A stretch of DNA of 48,993 nt from a virus, in the IMG/VR virus record IMGVR_UViG_3300035698_015009, positions 1-48,993 of that record; one strand, written 5' to 3'. Of this stretch, positions 26,301 to 32,413 are shown piece after piece. Position 1 is the first letter of the stretch; the number at the start of each line of letters is the position of its first letter. Under the pieces are notes generated by a model, which searched no databases, was not told where the DNA came from, and saw nothing but the letters and a program-made list of their open reading frames with translations. Position numbers and translations under genes: made by a program.

Positions 26301-26743
26301 CAGCAGGAGATGCTCCTGCTGGTGCATATGTAGATGCTGCAAAAGCATGGTATAGACAAGATAGATTATTAGCAGTAGGTAAAGGTGCTGGTGGTGGCGG
26401 TGGTGCTGCTTCAGGTGGTGGTGGTAGTTGTACAGGAGGTGAAGGTGGAGCAGGTGGTGGTTATTTATATATTGAATGTGAAAAATTCGATTTAAGAGCT
26501 ACAGGAACAATATCAGTAGCTGGAGCTAATGGTAACCAAGGTTCTGTTAGTTCAAATACTGGAGCCGGTGGTGGTGGAGGTGGTGGAGGTGGAACACTTT
26601 GGATACGATATGGTTCTGTTATAAACAATTTAGGTTCTACTGTGGCAGGTGGAGGAACAGGAGCTACTGGTGTTCAGAATGATGGTGTACCAGTATGGAA
26701 TGGTGCAGCAGGTGGAGCAGGTACAACTTATTTATCACAGTAG
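23336..26743 (+). CDS. Large tail fibre / receptor-binding protein with carbohydrate-binding-like domain and polyglycine tip, about 1135 aa
   Basis: No ATG, GTG or TTG lies at a proper distance from the RBS GGGAGAGGTG; ATT 23336 (ILTYKSLFSLVNEQINQRAQ) is the best-placed codon, and the next upstream candidate, TTG 23294, would fall inside the HNH remnant. The N-terminal 200 residues suit baseplate attachment, followed by repeated beta segments (AKFDKNGTFFYDTDGIEVAK). Residues 565-725 resemble a CBM4/9-type jelly roll (NQLLGNGDFEKW, YWQDRTVTFSCWTY, TKTVYFDGAMCVDGS). From 922 on the protein is Gly-rich (GGGGAGGGGGSFNG), like polyglycine-II receptor tips. TAG and TGA stand in tandem at the end. 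Confidence 0.75.
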   Translation: MLTYKSLFSLVNEQINQRAQYKTQEPYGIQLNRSQTMSEPFMMSGSGRRDINSQSLIAAMQTVLNDALPNNIIEGLEVTQTSPISNAVIVTAGKGSSAGVVYELDEDTTLTVPFDNDTQVYYVNLYADKIVFDKKKDDTRLNIAKIIVPNPGTSDKVKDRRKDDYPWDAYIINMHKYYLYGINNQLEEDSIDLLRDAIGDILADNIVGNLRLSENLKIINTSGSLELDSQSIKILNEDEDIMAKFDKNGTFFYDTDGIEVAKFSIDGARIGNIVINTNSLQSSNFLSGALGAGFQINDDGDAEFNNIYARGKISTSVFEYDTISAVGGNVLVSHDADTLDADMTALDASTLQIVGDVTFEVGDILRMKDGTDDEWLEVTNVGSAPIYSVTRDKINLYSANNNPAWTKGTAVVNYGVSGEGGIFLTASETNAPYMSVYTHTGTPWSSINTRLRIGNLNGYLGYSSDEYGIAIGEETKYLKYDTTNGLRIAGNTLLGALDVSTGGYISSGQSDYDTGTGFWLDYNSGTPRFSIGNSAGDKLTWDGSALSITGVITAEAGSSGMGGNSNQLLGNGDFEKWAAGVSAAPDDWTLSGGGSVAQEDTIKKLSLYSMEVVSDASGNYVYQAFGAELGLTYWQDRTVTFSCWTYATDVSSARLRLYFKAADSNYSDYHTGDSTWQLLTVSATLPADATNVEAYCYNNGNTKTVYFDGAMCVDGSASQPYAPKNYSQEWVHSSDVTRIDGGTIYTGTIIASAITTATLSAIAADLGTITAGTITGATIQTATNGSRVLMDTDKLVAYDDSSAPGAEIFKILLTGANVGDVIMGDSTEAGDHVKWDASEQELLLVTQGREINLAFTDPFVGFTAGFGGDSSDGVVTISGATDISETTKQYSNLTINNAITLTAQNCVIGVTGTLVVIGTISAIGGGGAGGGGGSFNGDGSVGTNGDDPGTGASGGGGGAAHYSAEDHQGGAGGDTTASGGAGGDDSNGSAGDAPAGAYVDAAKAWYRQDRLLAVGKGAGGGGGAASGGGGSCTGGEGGAGGGYLYIECEKFDLRATGTISVAGANGNQGSVSSNTGAGGGGGGGGGTLWIRYGSVINNLGSTVAGGGTGATGVQNDGVPVWNGAAGGAGTTYLSQ

Positions 26744-26759
26744 TGAGGGAGATAATCTT

Positions 26760-26972
26760 ATGAAGGGTACAATTCAAGAACTAAAAAATAAAACTTTAAA
26801 AACATATGAATCATTTAATCAAAATAGACATAATTTAAAAGCTGAATTAATGCGAACAGTTATGTCATTACAGCGTACAATAAATGATATGAAAGAAACA
26901 ATTGAAATTCAAAATAAGAATATAGCAGAATTAGAGGATAAAGTAAATGAAATTAGAAAAGTTTCTCCATAA
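26760..26972 (+). CDS. Coiled-coil 70 aa protein after the fibre gene
   Basis: ATG 26760 preceded by GAGGGAGATAATCTT. The product is one long helix with heptad pattern (MRTVMSLQRTINDMKETIEI, QNKNIAELEDKVNEI). It overlaps the next gene by 26 bases. A fibre trimerisation helper or small tail protein is possible; no family recognised. Confidence 0.55.
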   Translation: MKGTIQELKNKTLKTYESFNQNRHNLKAELMRTVMSLQRTINDMKETIEIQNKNIAELEDKVNEIRKVSP

Positions 26973-27228
26973 AAAGAAAGAGTATCCCATTAGTATAAAC
27001 GGATTTACTATGACAATGGTTTGTATAGATGGTAAAGTAATATCAGCTCATAAGAGAAAACCTGGAGTGATTATAAATAATGGAACTATTGAAACAGCTT
27101 ACAATGGAGCTTACTGGTTAAGGCCAGATTTTAATGAATCTATGGAAGAAATGGCTTGTGAATTAGAAACCAAATTACAGCAGATAAAAAAGAAAACTAT
27201 TTTAATAAAATTATATAAGGAGAAATAG
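26947..27228 (+). CDS. Hypothetical 93 aa protein
   Basis: ATG after GAGGATAAA. A small beta-rich start (EYPISINGFTMTMVCIDGKV) and helical end (NESMEEMACELETKLQQIKK). It ends in TAG two bases before the next ATG and supplies that gene's RBS (AAGGAG). Not recognised; context suggests tail or fibre assembly. Confidence 0.5.
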   Translation: MKLEKFLHKKKEYPISINGFTMTMVCIDGKVISAHKRKPGVIINNGTIETAYNGAYWLRPDFNESMEEMACELETKLQQIKKKTILIKLYKEK

Positions 27229-27230
27229 AT

Positions 27231-28604
27231 ATGGCAACAGATAAAATTTATAGAGTTGCACCGAATGATACTAACTTAAATAAAATTAAAAATCTTAACG
27301 ATATGATTATCTATCTGGAAGGGTTGGTTGAAAAAGGAAGATTTAATAAGAATGAACTTGACCAATTATATGAGATAGCTGATATTGCTAGAAAATATAA
27401 AAGAAATCAAGGAATAGGTAATACTACAGGAACATATACTGGTTGGACTCATTTGAAAGAAGAAGACGGATATAGTATCTGGTATTATATACAAAGTGAT
27501 TATGTTTATAATGCAGTAAACAAACTGTATTTTGATGAACAAGTTCTTTCTAACAAAGGAAATGCCGATTCTGAAAGTGCTACTGCATTTGATAAAGTTT
27601 ATTTATATGATGGAAGTTATGAAGACCATACAACAGAAGCAGCAACTGAAGGAGGAACAGAATTTAGTTTAATGGATGCTACTGGAGAATATTTATATGT
27701 TGGAGAGGCTGCTACATTTGCAGGTACTAAGATGGAGTGGCAAACCAGAGGAAGTAATTATACTTTAGTTGTTCAATATTGGAATGGTGCTGCATGGACA
27801 ACAATGACAGCTAATGCAAACACCTTAGATGATGATACTAATAGTTTTGAAAGTAATGGTAGAATTACTTGGGTAATTCCAGATGATTGGGCTACGGTTG
27901 CTATTAGTGGACAAACTAAATATTGGATAAAAATTTCAACTTCAACAACCCCAGTAACTACTGCAAAAGCTTATTATATTATTCCTGGAGATAGTGTAAT
28001 ATCATTATTAGCTTTATCTAGCACTGAAATTATAAATGAAGATTGGGCATGGTGTAGTTGTTCTGCATCACCTACTCGTATCTATGTTACTATTAGAAAT
28101 ACAGGAAGTACTTCATATGAAGGAGATTATTATATCAATTCTTCTAGTAGTGTTACTAATAAACAAAACTTTCTTATTTACAATCATCCTTTTACAGCAG
28201 ATTATAAAGATACTGATTATGATGCTGTAATAACTAAAACCAATAATTATACTATTCTTTCTAATGATGGTACTATATTAGGAAATACTACAAGTAATGA
28301 TATAACACTTTATTTACCGACAGCAGTAGGAATAGAAGGAAAGCGTTATACAATCAAAAAAATATCTGCTTCAAATGCTTTATCTATTAATGGAAACAAT
28401 ACAGAAACTGTTGATGGGAAGTCTAATAGAGTTTTAAAAGATGATAATCAATCTTTAACTGTTGAAAGTGATGGAACAGGATGGCAAATAATTTATTCTC
28501 ATACTTTATCATTATCATGGTCATCATCTAGTTCAAGTCTTAGTTCAAGTAGTTCATCTAGTTCATCATTTAGTTCTTCATCTAGTTCATCTTCAACAAC
28601 ATAA
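27231..28604 (+). CDS. Tail fibre protein with Ser-rich C-terminus, 457 aa
   Basis: RBS AAGGAG. N-terminal helix and attachment part (KIKNLNDMIIYLEGLVEKGR), then a beta domain with 'YLYVGEAATFAGTKMEW', 'LVVQYWNGAAWTTMTANANT' and 'TKYWIKISTSTTPVTTAKAY', a motif series common in phage fibre beta sandwiches. Next is a tail-fibre style repeat (NYTILSNDGTILGNTTSNDI ... LYLPTA ... YTIKKISASNALSI). Residues 424-455 are Ser-rich, ending SSSTT like the tail tube protein. Role: host contact or fibre scaffold. Confidence 0.65.
   Translation: MATDKIYRVAPNDTNLNKIKNLNDMIIYLEGLVEKGRFNKNELDQLYEIADIARKYKRNQGIGNTTGTYTGWTHLKEEDGYSIWYYIQSDYVYNAVNKLYFDEQVLSNKGNADSESATAFDKVYLYDGSYEDHTTEAATEGGTEFSLMDATGEYLYVGEAATFAGTKMEWQTRGSNYTLVVQYWNGAAWTTMTANANTLDDDTNSFESNGRITWVIPDDWATVAISGQTKYWIKISTSTTPVTTAKAYYIIPGDSVISLLALSSTEIINEDWAWCSCSASPTRIYVTIRNTGSTSYEGDYYINSSSSVTNKQNFLIYNHPFTADYKDTDYDAVITKTNNYTILSNDGTILGNTTSNDITLYLPTAVGIEGKRYTIKKISASNALSINGNNTETVDGKSNRVLKDDNQSLTVESDGTGWQIIYSHTLSLSWSSSSSSLSSSSSSSSSFSSSSSSSSTT
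28504..28595 (+). repeat. Polyserine-coding C-terminal tract of the 457 aa fibre
   Basis: About 30 Ser codons with Trp, Leu and Phe interruptions, ending in Thr-Thr-stop. Confidence 0.9.
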
Positions 28605-28628
28605 ACATAATAAATTTGAAAGAATAAT

Positions 28629-29186
28629 ATGAAAGAAATACAACAAAGAACTTCTAAAGAAATAAGAAAACCTATAAAATTCATAAAAAATATATTAGGG
28701 AAGAATTTAATTGGTGCAGAAGTAGGTGTTTACAGAGGAAAACATGCAAAACAAATGCTTAGTTTTTTATCACTAAAAAAATTGTATTTAATAGATGATT
28801 GGAAAGTGAAATGGTATTTATGGATTAAAGAACAAAATGCTTATCAAGTTCAAAAAAATAAAAAAGATATATATGACAAAATTGTAAAATATTTTTCTAA
28901 ACATCCCAATACTGAAATTATAAAAGAACCTTCAGTACTAGCTTCTCAAAGATTTAAAAACAATAGTTTAGATTTTGTATATATAGATGCTAATCATAAT
29001 TATGACTGTGTGTTAAATGATTTATATGCTTGGAAAGAAAAGGTGAAAAAAGGTGGGGTTTTATGTGGTCATGATTATAATTGGTCTGAAGTACAAAATG
29101 CTGTTAAAACATATCTTAAAACACATACTAGAAAATTAAAAACTTATAATAGTGTTAGAGGAGATTGGTGGTGGGTTATTTCGTAA
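28629..29186 (+). CDS. SAM-dependent methyltransferase (Methyltransf_24/TylF-like), 185 aa
   Basis: Class I methyltransferase: motif I GAEVGVYRGKHAKQ, a later acidic strand LYLIDDW, motif IV-like LDFVYIDANHNYDCVLNDLY, and KKGGVLCGHDYNW. The VYIDA-HxY and 'GG.L.GHDY' signatures are typical of Methyltransf_24 enzymes that methylate sugar hydroxyls (for example in rhamnosyl or capsular glycans). It is the last gene of the + strand tail module, just before the terminator. With the glycosyltransferases on the opposite strand, methylation of a glycan is the most likely job (inference). Confidence 0.75.
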   Translation: MKEIQQRTSKEIRKPIKFIKNILGKNLIGAEVGVYRGKHAKQMLSFLSLKKLYLIDDWKVKWYLWIKEQNAYQVQKNKKDIYDKIVKYFSKHPNTEIIKEPSVLASQRFKNNSLDFVYIDANHNYDCVLNDLYAWKEKVKKGGVLCGHDYNWSEVQNAVKTYLKTHTRKLKTYNSVRGDWWWVIS

Positions 29187-29215
29187 TTAACCCCCCTCTA
29201 AAAGAGCAATAAACC

Positions 29216-29274
29216 GGGCTAATAAGCTTACTGAGCATACTTTCTGCTCAAAAAGCTACTTAGCCCTGTTTTTT
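29216..29274 (+). terminator. Large three-tier terminator hairpin between convergent gene blocks
   Basis: GGGCTAA (29216-29222) pairs with TTAGCCC (29260-29266). Inside, AGCTT pairs with AAGCT, then GAGCA with TGCTC around a TACTTTC loop. TGTTTTTT follows. It lies where the + strand tail genes and the - strand accessory operon converge, so it should end the tail transcript. There is no equally good U tract for the - strand. Confidence 0.8.
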
Positions 29275-29305
29275 GTTTAAATTCGTTAAAACGCTTATAA
29301 TAGTG

Positions 29306-29524
29306 CTATTTGAATCGTATTTTGAATACATGTTTAGCTGTATTATCATCCAAAAATATACCATCATACACAATAATTTCTTCTGTACCATTAGTTCTGG
29401 TTATTTTATCTCCTTTATTAATCAACATAAAGTTCTCATTTTTCATTACGAATAAATTAGCACTTGAACAACCTGATAAAAATATACATGATACAATTAA
29501 CAAACTAATTAACTTTGTTTTCAT
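29306..29524 (-). CDS. Small lipoprotein, 72 aa
   Basis: RBS GGAGATAAA, ATG 29524. Signal peptide MKTKLISLLIVSCIFLSGC with a lipobox (LSGC) at Cys19, then SSANLFVMKNENF and a short beta-rich domain containing 'KGDKITRTNGTEEIIVYDG'. It should be lipid-anchored on the outer side of the cytoplasmic or outer membrane. Candidates are an outer-membrane spanin-like lysis protein or a superinfection-exclusion lipoprotein. Ends in TAG. It is the last gene of the - strand operon. Confidence 0.7.
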   Translation of the reverse strand: MKTKLISLLIVSCIFLSGCSSANLFVMKNENFMLINKGDKITRTNGTEEIIVYDGIFLDDNTAKHVFKIRFK

Positions 29525-29532
29525 TTTATCTC

Positions 29533-29709
29533 CTATAGGTTCATTCCGTCATTAATAGCATCTATTATATCTTTTCTACTTCTTTTCTTAAAGCCTTCAT
29601 TCATCTTTGTAACAGCTTTTTTCTTTTTTTCTCTTTTATCCTTATCAATTTCCAACCATCTTGTAACAAATAACATAACTGTTTTTAATGCAAGTAATAT
29701 AGCAGCCAT
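29533..29709 (-). CDS. Small N-terminally anchored basic protein, 58 aa
   Basis: ATG 29709 behind AGGAGAATAAAA; stop TAG. The product MAAILLALKTVMLFVTRWLE starts with a hydrophobic helix, followed by a strongly basic segment (DKDKREKKKKAVTKMNEGF) and a helical end IIDAINDGMNL. One membrane segment with a soluble basic tail. Its position directly before a lipoprotein gene is reminiscent of inner/outer spanin pairs, but it is short for an inner spanin; function unproven. Confidence 0.5.
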   Translation of the reverse strand: MAAILLALKTVMLFVTRWLEIDKDKREKKKKAVTKMNEGFKKRSRKDIIDAINDGMNL

Positions 29710-29711
29710 TT

Positions 29712-29921
29712 TTATTCTCCTATTCTAAACATTTTTAGGAATATGTAATGATATAAATAATATAATCCCATATTTATACAATTCCAAGTTATGGAAGTAG
29801 TTATAGCTAATTTAAATTCTCCTGTAATTATCCAAACAAATATTGTTAAACAAGATATAACGAACAAACGATAAACTAATCCACTTCCTATTAATCTCTT
29901 TACTTTAATTTGTCTCCACAT
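29712..29921 (-). CDS. DUF2061-like membrane protein, 69 aa
   Basis: ATG overlaps the stop of the upstream gene (TAATG). Two membrane helices: 'GLVYRLFVISCLTIFVWIIT' and 'ITTSITWNCINMGLYYLYHY', with a short GEFKLA turn. The spacing 'YR...TG..KLA....W......Y..Y' matches DUF2061 proteins, also seen twice in the gene at 31851-32240. Location: cytoplasmic membrane. Function unknown. Confidence 0.6.
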   Translation of the reverse strand: MWRQIKVKRLIGSGLVYRLFVISCLTIFVWIITGEFKLAITTSITWNCINMGLYYLYHYIFLKMFRIGE

Positions 29922-30397
29922 TATTTTTTATTTTTACTTTCTAAAGTTTTATTCATTAACCCTATATTTTCTGAACACACTCTCATCATTACTTTATGAG
30001 CAAAATTACGAGTTACTTTTTTATGAATCTTTTGAGCTTTTTTTATTATTTGTATTTGTTTATAATTTTTCGGTTGATATAATAAAATACCATATTTTTC
30101 ATTAGTTTTAGTTACCCATTTTTTAGCTTCTCCAAGTAAATAATCAGGAACACACATATAATATCTATTAGGTAAACAATAATTGTTACCTGCTATTGTA
30201 TTTTTATATCTTTTATGTATAAACTTTTTAGCTTCTCCTACCCATAAATCTTGTTTACTTATTTTTATTTCAATTTCAATAATATCTTTCTTAGTTATAA
30301 CTAGTACATCAGAATTAAGACACTCACTTGCACAAAGATATTGTCTATCATATCTGAAATAAGACATTACTGCATATTTAATTTCTAAACTATTCAT
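29921..30397 (-). CDS. PD-(D/E)XK nuclease-like protein, 158 aa
   Basis: Core motif SDVLVITKKDIIEIEIKISK shows the Asp ... Glu-x-Lys arrangement of PD-(D/E)XK (MmcB-like) nucleases: SD on one strand, EIEIK on the next. Further on come 'PNRYYMCVPDYLLGEAKKWV' and YGILLYQ, conserved in small phage proteins that resemble restriction-endonuclease folds. Basic C-terminus (KKAQKIHKKVTRNFAHK). It could process or cut DNA; no zinc knuckles, so it is not one of the homing HNH genes. Start ATG 30397. Confidence 0.5.
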   Translation of the reverse strand: MNSLEIKYAVMSYFRYDRQYLCASECLNSDVLVITKKDIIEIEIKISKQDLWVGEAKKFIHKRYKNTIAGNNYCLPNRYYMCVPDYLLGEAKKWVTKTNEKYGILLYQPKNYKQIQIIKKAQKIHKKVTRNFAHKVMMRVCSENIGLMNKTLESKNKK

Positions 30398-30402
30398 AGT
30401 TA

Positions 30403-30963
30403 TTATAATTTTCTTTCCTTTTTAGTATGTCTATTTGCTTGTAAATGAGAAATGCTCTTATAATTGTTTAAATAGATTATAGATTTTTTAAGAATTTTTA
30501 TAGAATCTTTAGCATAGCCAAGTACAGAATTACAATTAATACACAATAATCCTCTTATTTGATTTGTAATATGATTATGGTCTACATGCAAAGAAATATT
30601 AGTATCTGATTGGGGTATTCCACAAATAGCACAGCAACCATTTTGTTTATTAAATATTATTTTATATTGCTCTAAAGTAATATTGTATTTTTTTATCAGT
30701 TGATAATTTTTTCTTTTTTCTGGATATTTTTTATGATAGTTTTCTCTATATTTTTTTTCTTGTTCTTTATGATTTTCATAATAGTTTTTTCTTTGCATTT
30801 GATATTTTTCTTTATATTTTTTACGATTTTTTTTATGACGTTTATCTATTTTTTCTTTGTTATTTTTATAATATATTTTGTCATAATTTAAATGTTTTAT
30901 TTTCCACTCTTTTAAATATTTTTTATACTTTTCTGGATGTTCATTCCTCCATTTTTTATTCAT
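30403..30963 (-). CDS. Recombination endonuclease VII-like HNH nuclease, 186 aa
   Basis: The N-terminal half is a Lys/Tyr/Glu-rich helical stretch (MNKKWRNEHPEKYKKYLKEW). The C-terminal half matches the endonuclease VII family: LIKKYNITLEQYKIIFNKQN, GCCAICGIPQ, LHVDHNHITNQIRGLLCINC, NSVLGYAKDSI. Two CxxC pairs bind zinc and the VDHNH is catalytic. T4 endonuclease VII resolves branched DNA, but many phage relatives, including this type with Lys-rich N-terminus, are free-standing homing-like nucleases. It lies 6 bases from the next gene. Confidence 0.82.
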   Translation of the reverse strand: MNKKWRNEHPEKYKKYLKEWKIKHLNYDKIYYKNNKEKIDKRHKKNRKKYKEKYQMQRKNYYENHKEQEKKYRENYHKKYPEKRKNYQLIKKYNITLEQYKIIFNKQNGCCAICGIPQSDTNISLHVDHNHITNQIRGLLCINCNSVLGYAKDSIKILKKSIIYLNNYKSISHLQANRHTKKERKL

Positions 30964-30988
30964 ATTTGATTTTAATTATTTTTATTAA

Positions 30989-31609
30989 TTATAAATTATT
31001 ATTATGTTTTAAAATTCTGGATATCTGGTGATGTGCGATTACAATATTATTACATTTTACGTAAGGTTCTTTTCCATTAGGCATTGTTTTTATATAACAA
31101 TATTTTAGAGGTAATTCAAAAACTTTAATATCTTTTCTTTTTTCTAATATATCTTCTAATATACTTTGTTCCCAACTACTACCATCTTGAGCTTTTGCGT
31201 ACCATTCTGTACATAAATCTTTTACTATTTGTCGATTTCTAAAAAACATAGTCCCTGAAAGAAGTTCAGTAGTCTTGTCTTTTGGACGATTATACCAAGT
31301 ATTCCAATGAAGAGTATGAAATGCTAAGTCGTATTCTTCAGGAATTTCGTTGAAAATTTGAGGATATTGTTCTATTGTAGCATCTGCATCTACAAACACT
31401 ATATTGTCTTTTCCTTCATCTAATAATTGAAGAATAATTAAAGGTTTTTGAGCGGTATTTTTGTTCCAATGATGAAAGTTTTGAGCTTTAATAATTTCAA
31501 GAGGTACTTTTTTTTCTAGTTTATTAATAGAAGCTATTAAGTATTCATTAATTACTTCTTGATAAGGTGAATTCTCGGTGAAAAAGGCATAAACTGTAAA
31601 AGGTCTCAT
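30989..31609 (-). CDS. DxD glycosyltransferase, 206 aa
   Basis: Start taken at ATG 31609 (MRPFTVYAFFTEN), overlapping the upstream stop by ATGA with RBS GGGAGAAAA. Features of a small GT-A nucleotide-sugar transferase: KPLIILQLLDEGKDNIVFVD followed by ADATIE (the VDADA acts as DxD metal site), HTLHWNTWYNRP, 'LLSGTMFFRNRQIV', SSWEQSILEDIL, and the closing 'NNIVIAHHQISR'. Similar enzymes transfer sugars to glycans or proteins. Acceptor unknown. Confidence 0.65.
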   Translation of the reverse strand: MRPFTVYAFFTENSPYQEVINEYLIASINKLEKKVPLEIIKAQNFHHWNKNTAQKPLIILQLLDEGKDNIVFVDADATIEQYPQIFNEIPEEYDLAFHTLHWNTWYNRPKDKTTELLSGTMFFRNRQIVKDLCTEWYAKAQDGSSWEQSILEDILEKRKDIKVFELPLKYCYIKTMPNGKEPYVKCNNIVIAHHQISRILKHNNNL

Positions 31610-31851
31610 TTTTTCTCCCATTTATCAATTTGGTCTAACATGTCAAGTGAGTGATAGCAATCCATAGGAAGTTTTACTGCTTCTGAACCATCATACCAAC
31701 AAGTAACTACAAAGTCTTTAACATTCTCTGGTAATTTGGGATTTCTTATACAAAAACAGCATGGTCTTTCACCAGAGGGTTGACCAGGAAATTTGGCTAA
31801 TCCTGCTGAATGACAACATCCATAACATGTAAGATTTTTATCTTTTTCCAT
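31606..31851 (-). CDS. Cys-rich small protein, 81 aa
   Basis: Start ATG 31851 overlaps the previous stop (TAATG) behind AGGACAGAA. Cysteines: NLTCYGCCHSAG, RPCCFCIRNP, VVTCWYDGS, MDCYHS. The pattern suggests a zinc- or metal-binding fold. It also has 'PGQPSGERPCCFC', typical of short phage proteins of unknown function. No catalytic motif. Confidence 0.5.
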   Translation of the reverse strand: MEKDKNLTCYGCCHSAGLAKFPGQPSGERPCCFCIRNPKLPENVKDFVVTCWYDGSEAVKLPMDCYHSLDMLDQIDKWEKK

Positions 31852-32240
31852 TATTTCTGTCCTATTTTTATTTTTTTCCATATAAACTCGTTAAAAATAT
31901 ATGTTATATGTTTAATACCAATATATGTAATTGTAATAGCAGTCATCTGTTTCCAACTACCAGTAATTAAATAAGTTATTGTTCCAAGTATTATATTACC
32001 TAGTAAAGTTTCATATGTTATACATTTAACAATTTTTCTTTTTAATCCGGTAAAATTTATTTTTAACCATATTCTTTCATGAAAATAAAACACAAATAGA
32101 AATACTCCGTGATGTATAAATGTAATTAATCCAGTTTGTACCCAATGTTTAGTATAGAAATATGTAACTGCACCTAATATTACTACTCCCATTATTCTCC
32201 AAATAATACTCTTAATAGCACTTCTTATTTTAGTTTCCAT
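31851..32240 (-). CDS. Double DUF2061 membrane protein, 129 aa
   Basis: Two tandem copies of the DUF2061 motif. Copy 1 (residues 5-60): KSIIWRIMGVVILGAVTYFY ... 'ITFIHHGVFLFVFYFHERIW'. Copy 2 (68-125): 'TYETLLGNIILGTITYLITG' ... 'ITYIGIKHITYIFNEFIWKK'. Four predicted membrane helices. The HERIW and NEFIW ends are diagnostic of the family. Such proteins sit in the cytoplasmic membrane; function not established. Start overlaps the lipoprotein gene upstream. Confidence 0.75.
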   Translation of the reverse strand: METKIRSAIKSIIWRIMGVVILGAVTYFYTKHWVQTGLITFIHHGVFLFVFYFHERIWLKINFTGLKRKIVKCITYETLLGNIILGTITYLITGSWKQMTAITITYIGIKHITYIFNEFIWKKIKIGQK

Positions 32241-32413
32241 TTTACCCCCACTGTTACTTCATTACTTTTCCAATCATTTCTGGGATTCATATCTGTAGCA
32301 ATAGATAATTCATCTGGTACTAAAGTCGTTTTTTTATCAAGACCTAATCCAGCACATCCAGAAAATAAAGTTAGTAAACATAAAATTGTTATTAATTTGT
32401 AATACTTAATCAT
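32225..32413 (-). CDS. Small lipoprotein, 62 aa
   Basis: ATG 32413 (MIKYYKLITILCLLTLFSGC) is preferred to the ATG two codons upstream because of spacing to AAAGGAAG. Lipobox FSGC, Cys20, then AGLGLDKKTTLVPDELSIAT and a short beta end VTVGVKWKLK. Lipid-anchored, perhaps outer-membrane. It overlaps the start of the DUF2061 gene. Confidence 0.65.
   Translation of the reverse strand: MIKYYKLITILCLLTLFSGCAGLGLDKKTTLVPDELSIATDMNPRNDWKSNEVTVGVKWKLK

Noticed and set aside
26103-26333. Val/Leu-rich frame in the fibre gene
   Set aside because: Shadow of GGTGGT glycine codons in the fibre's polyglycine region.
29187-29305. tRNA gene in the convergent intergenic region
   Set aside because: The fold is a single rod with three stacked stems and a T run, not a cloverleaf; no T-arm GTTCAA-type sequence is present.
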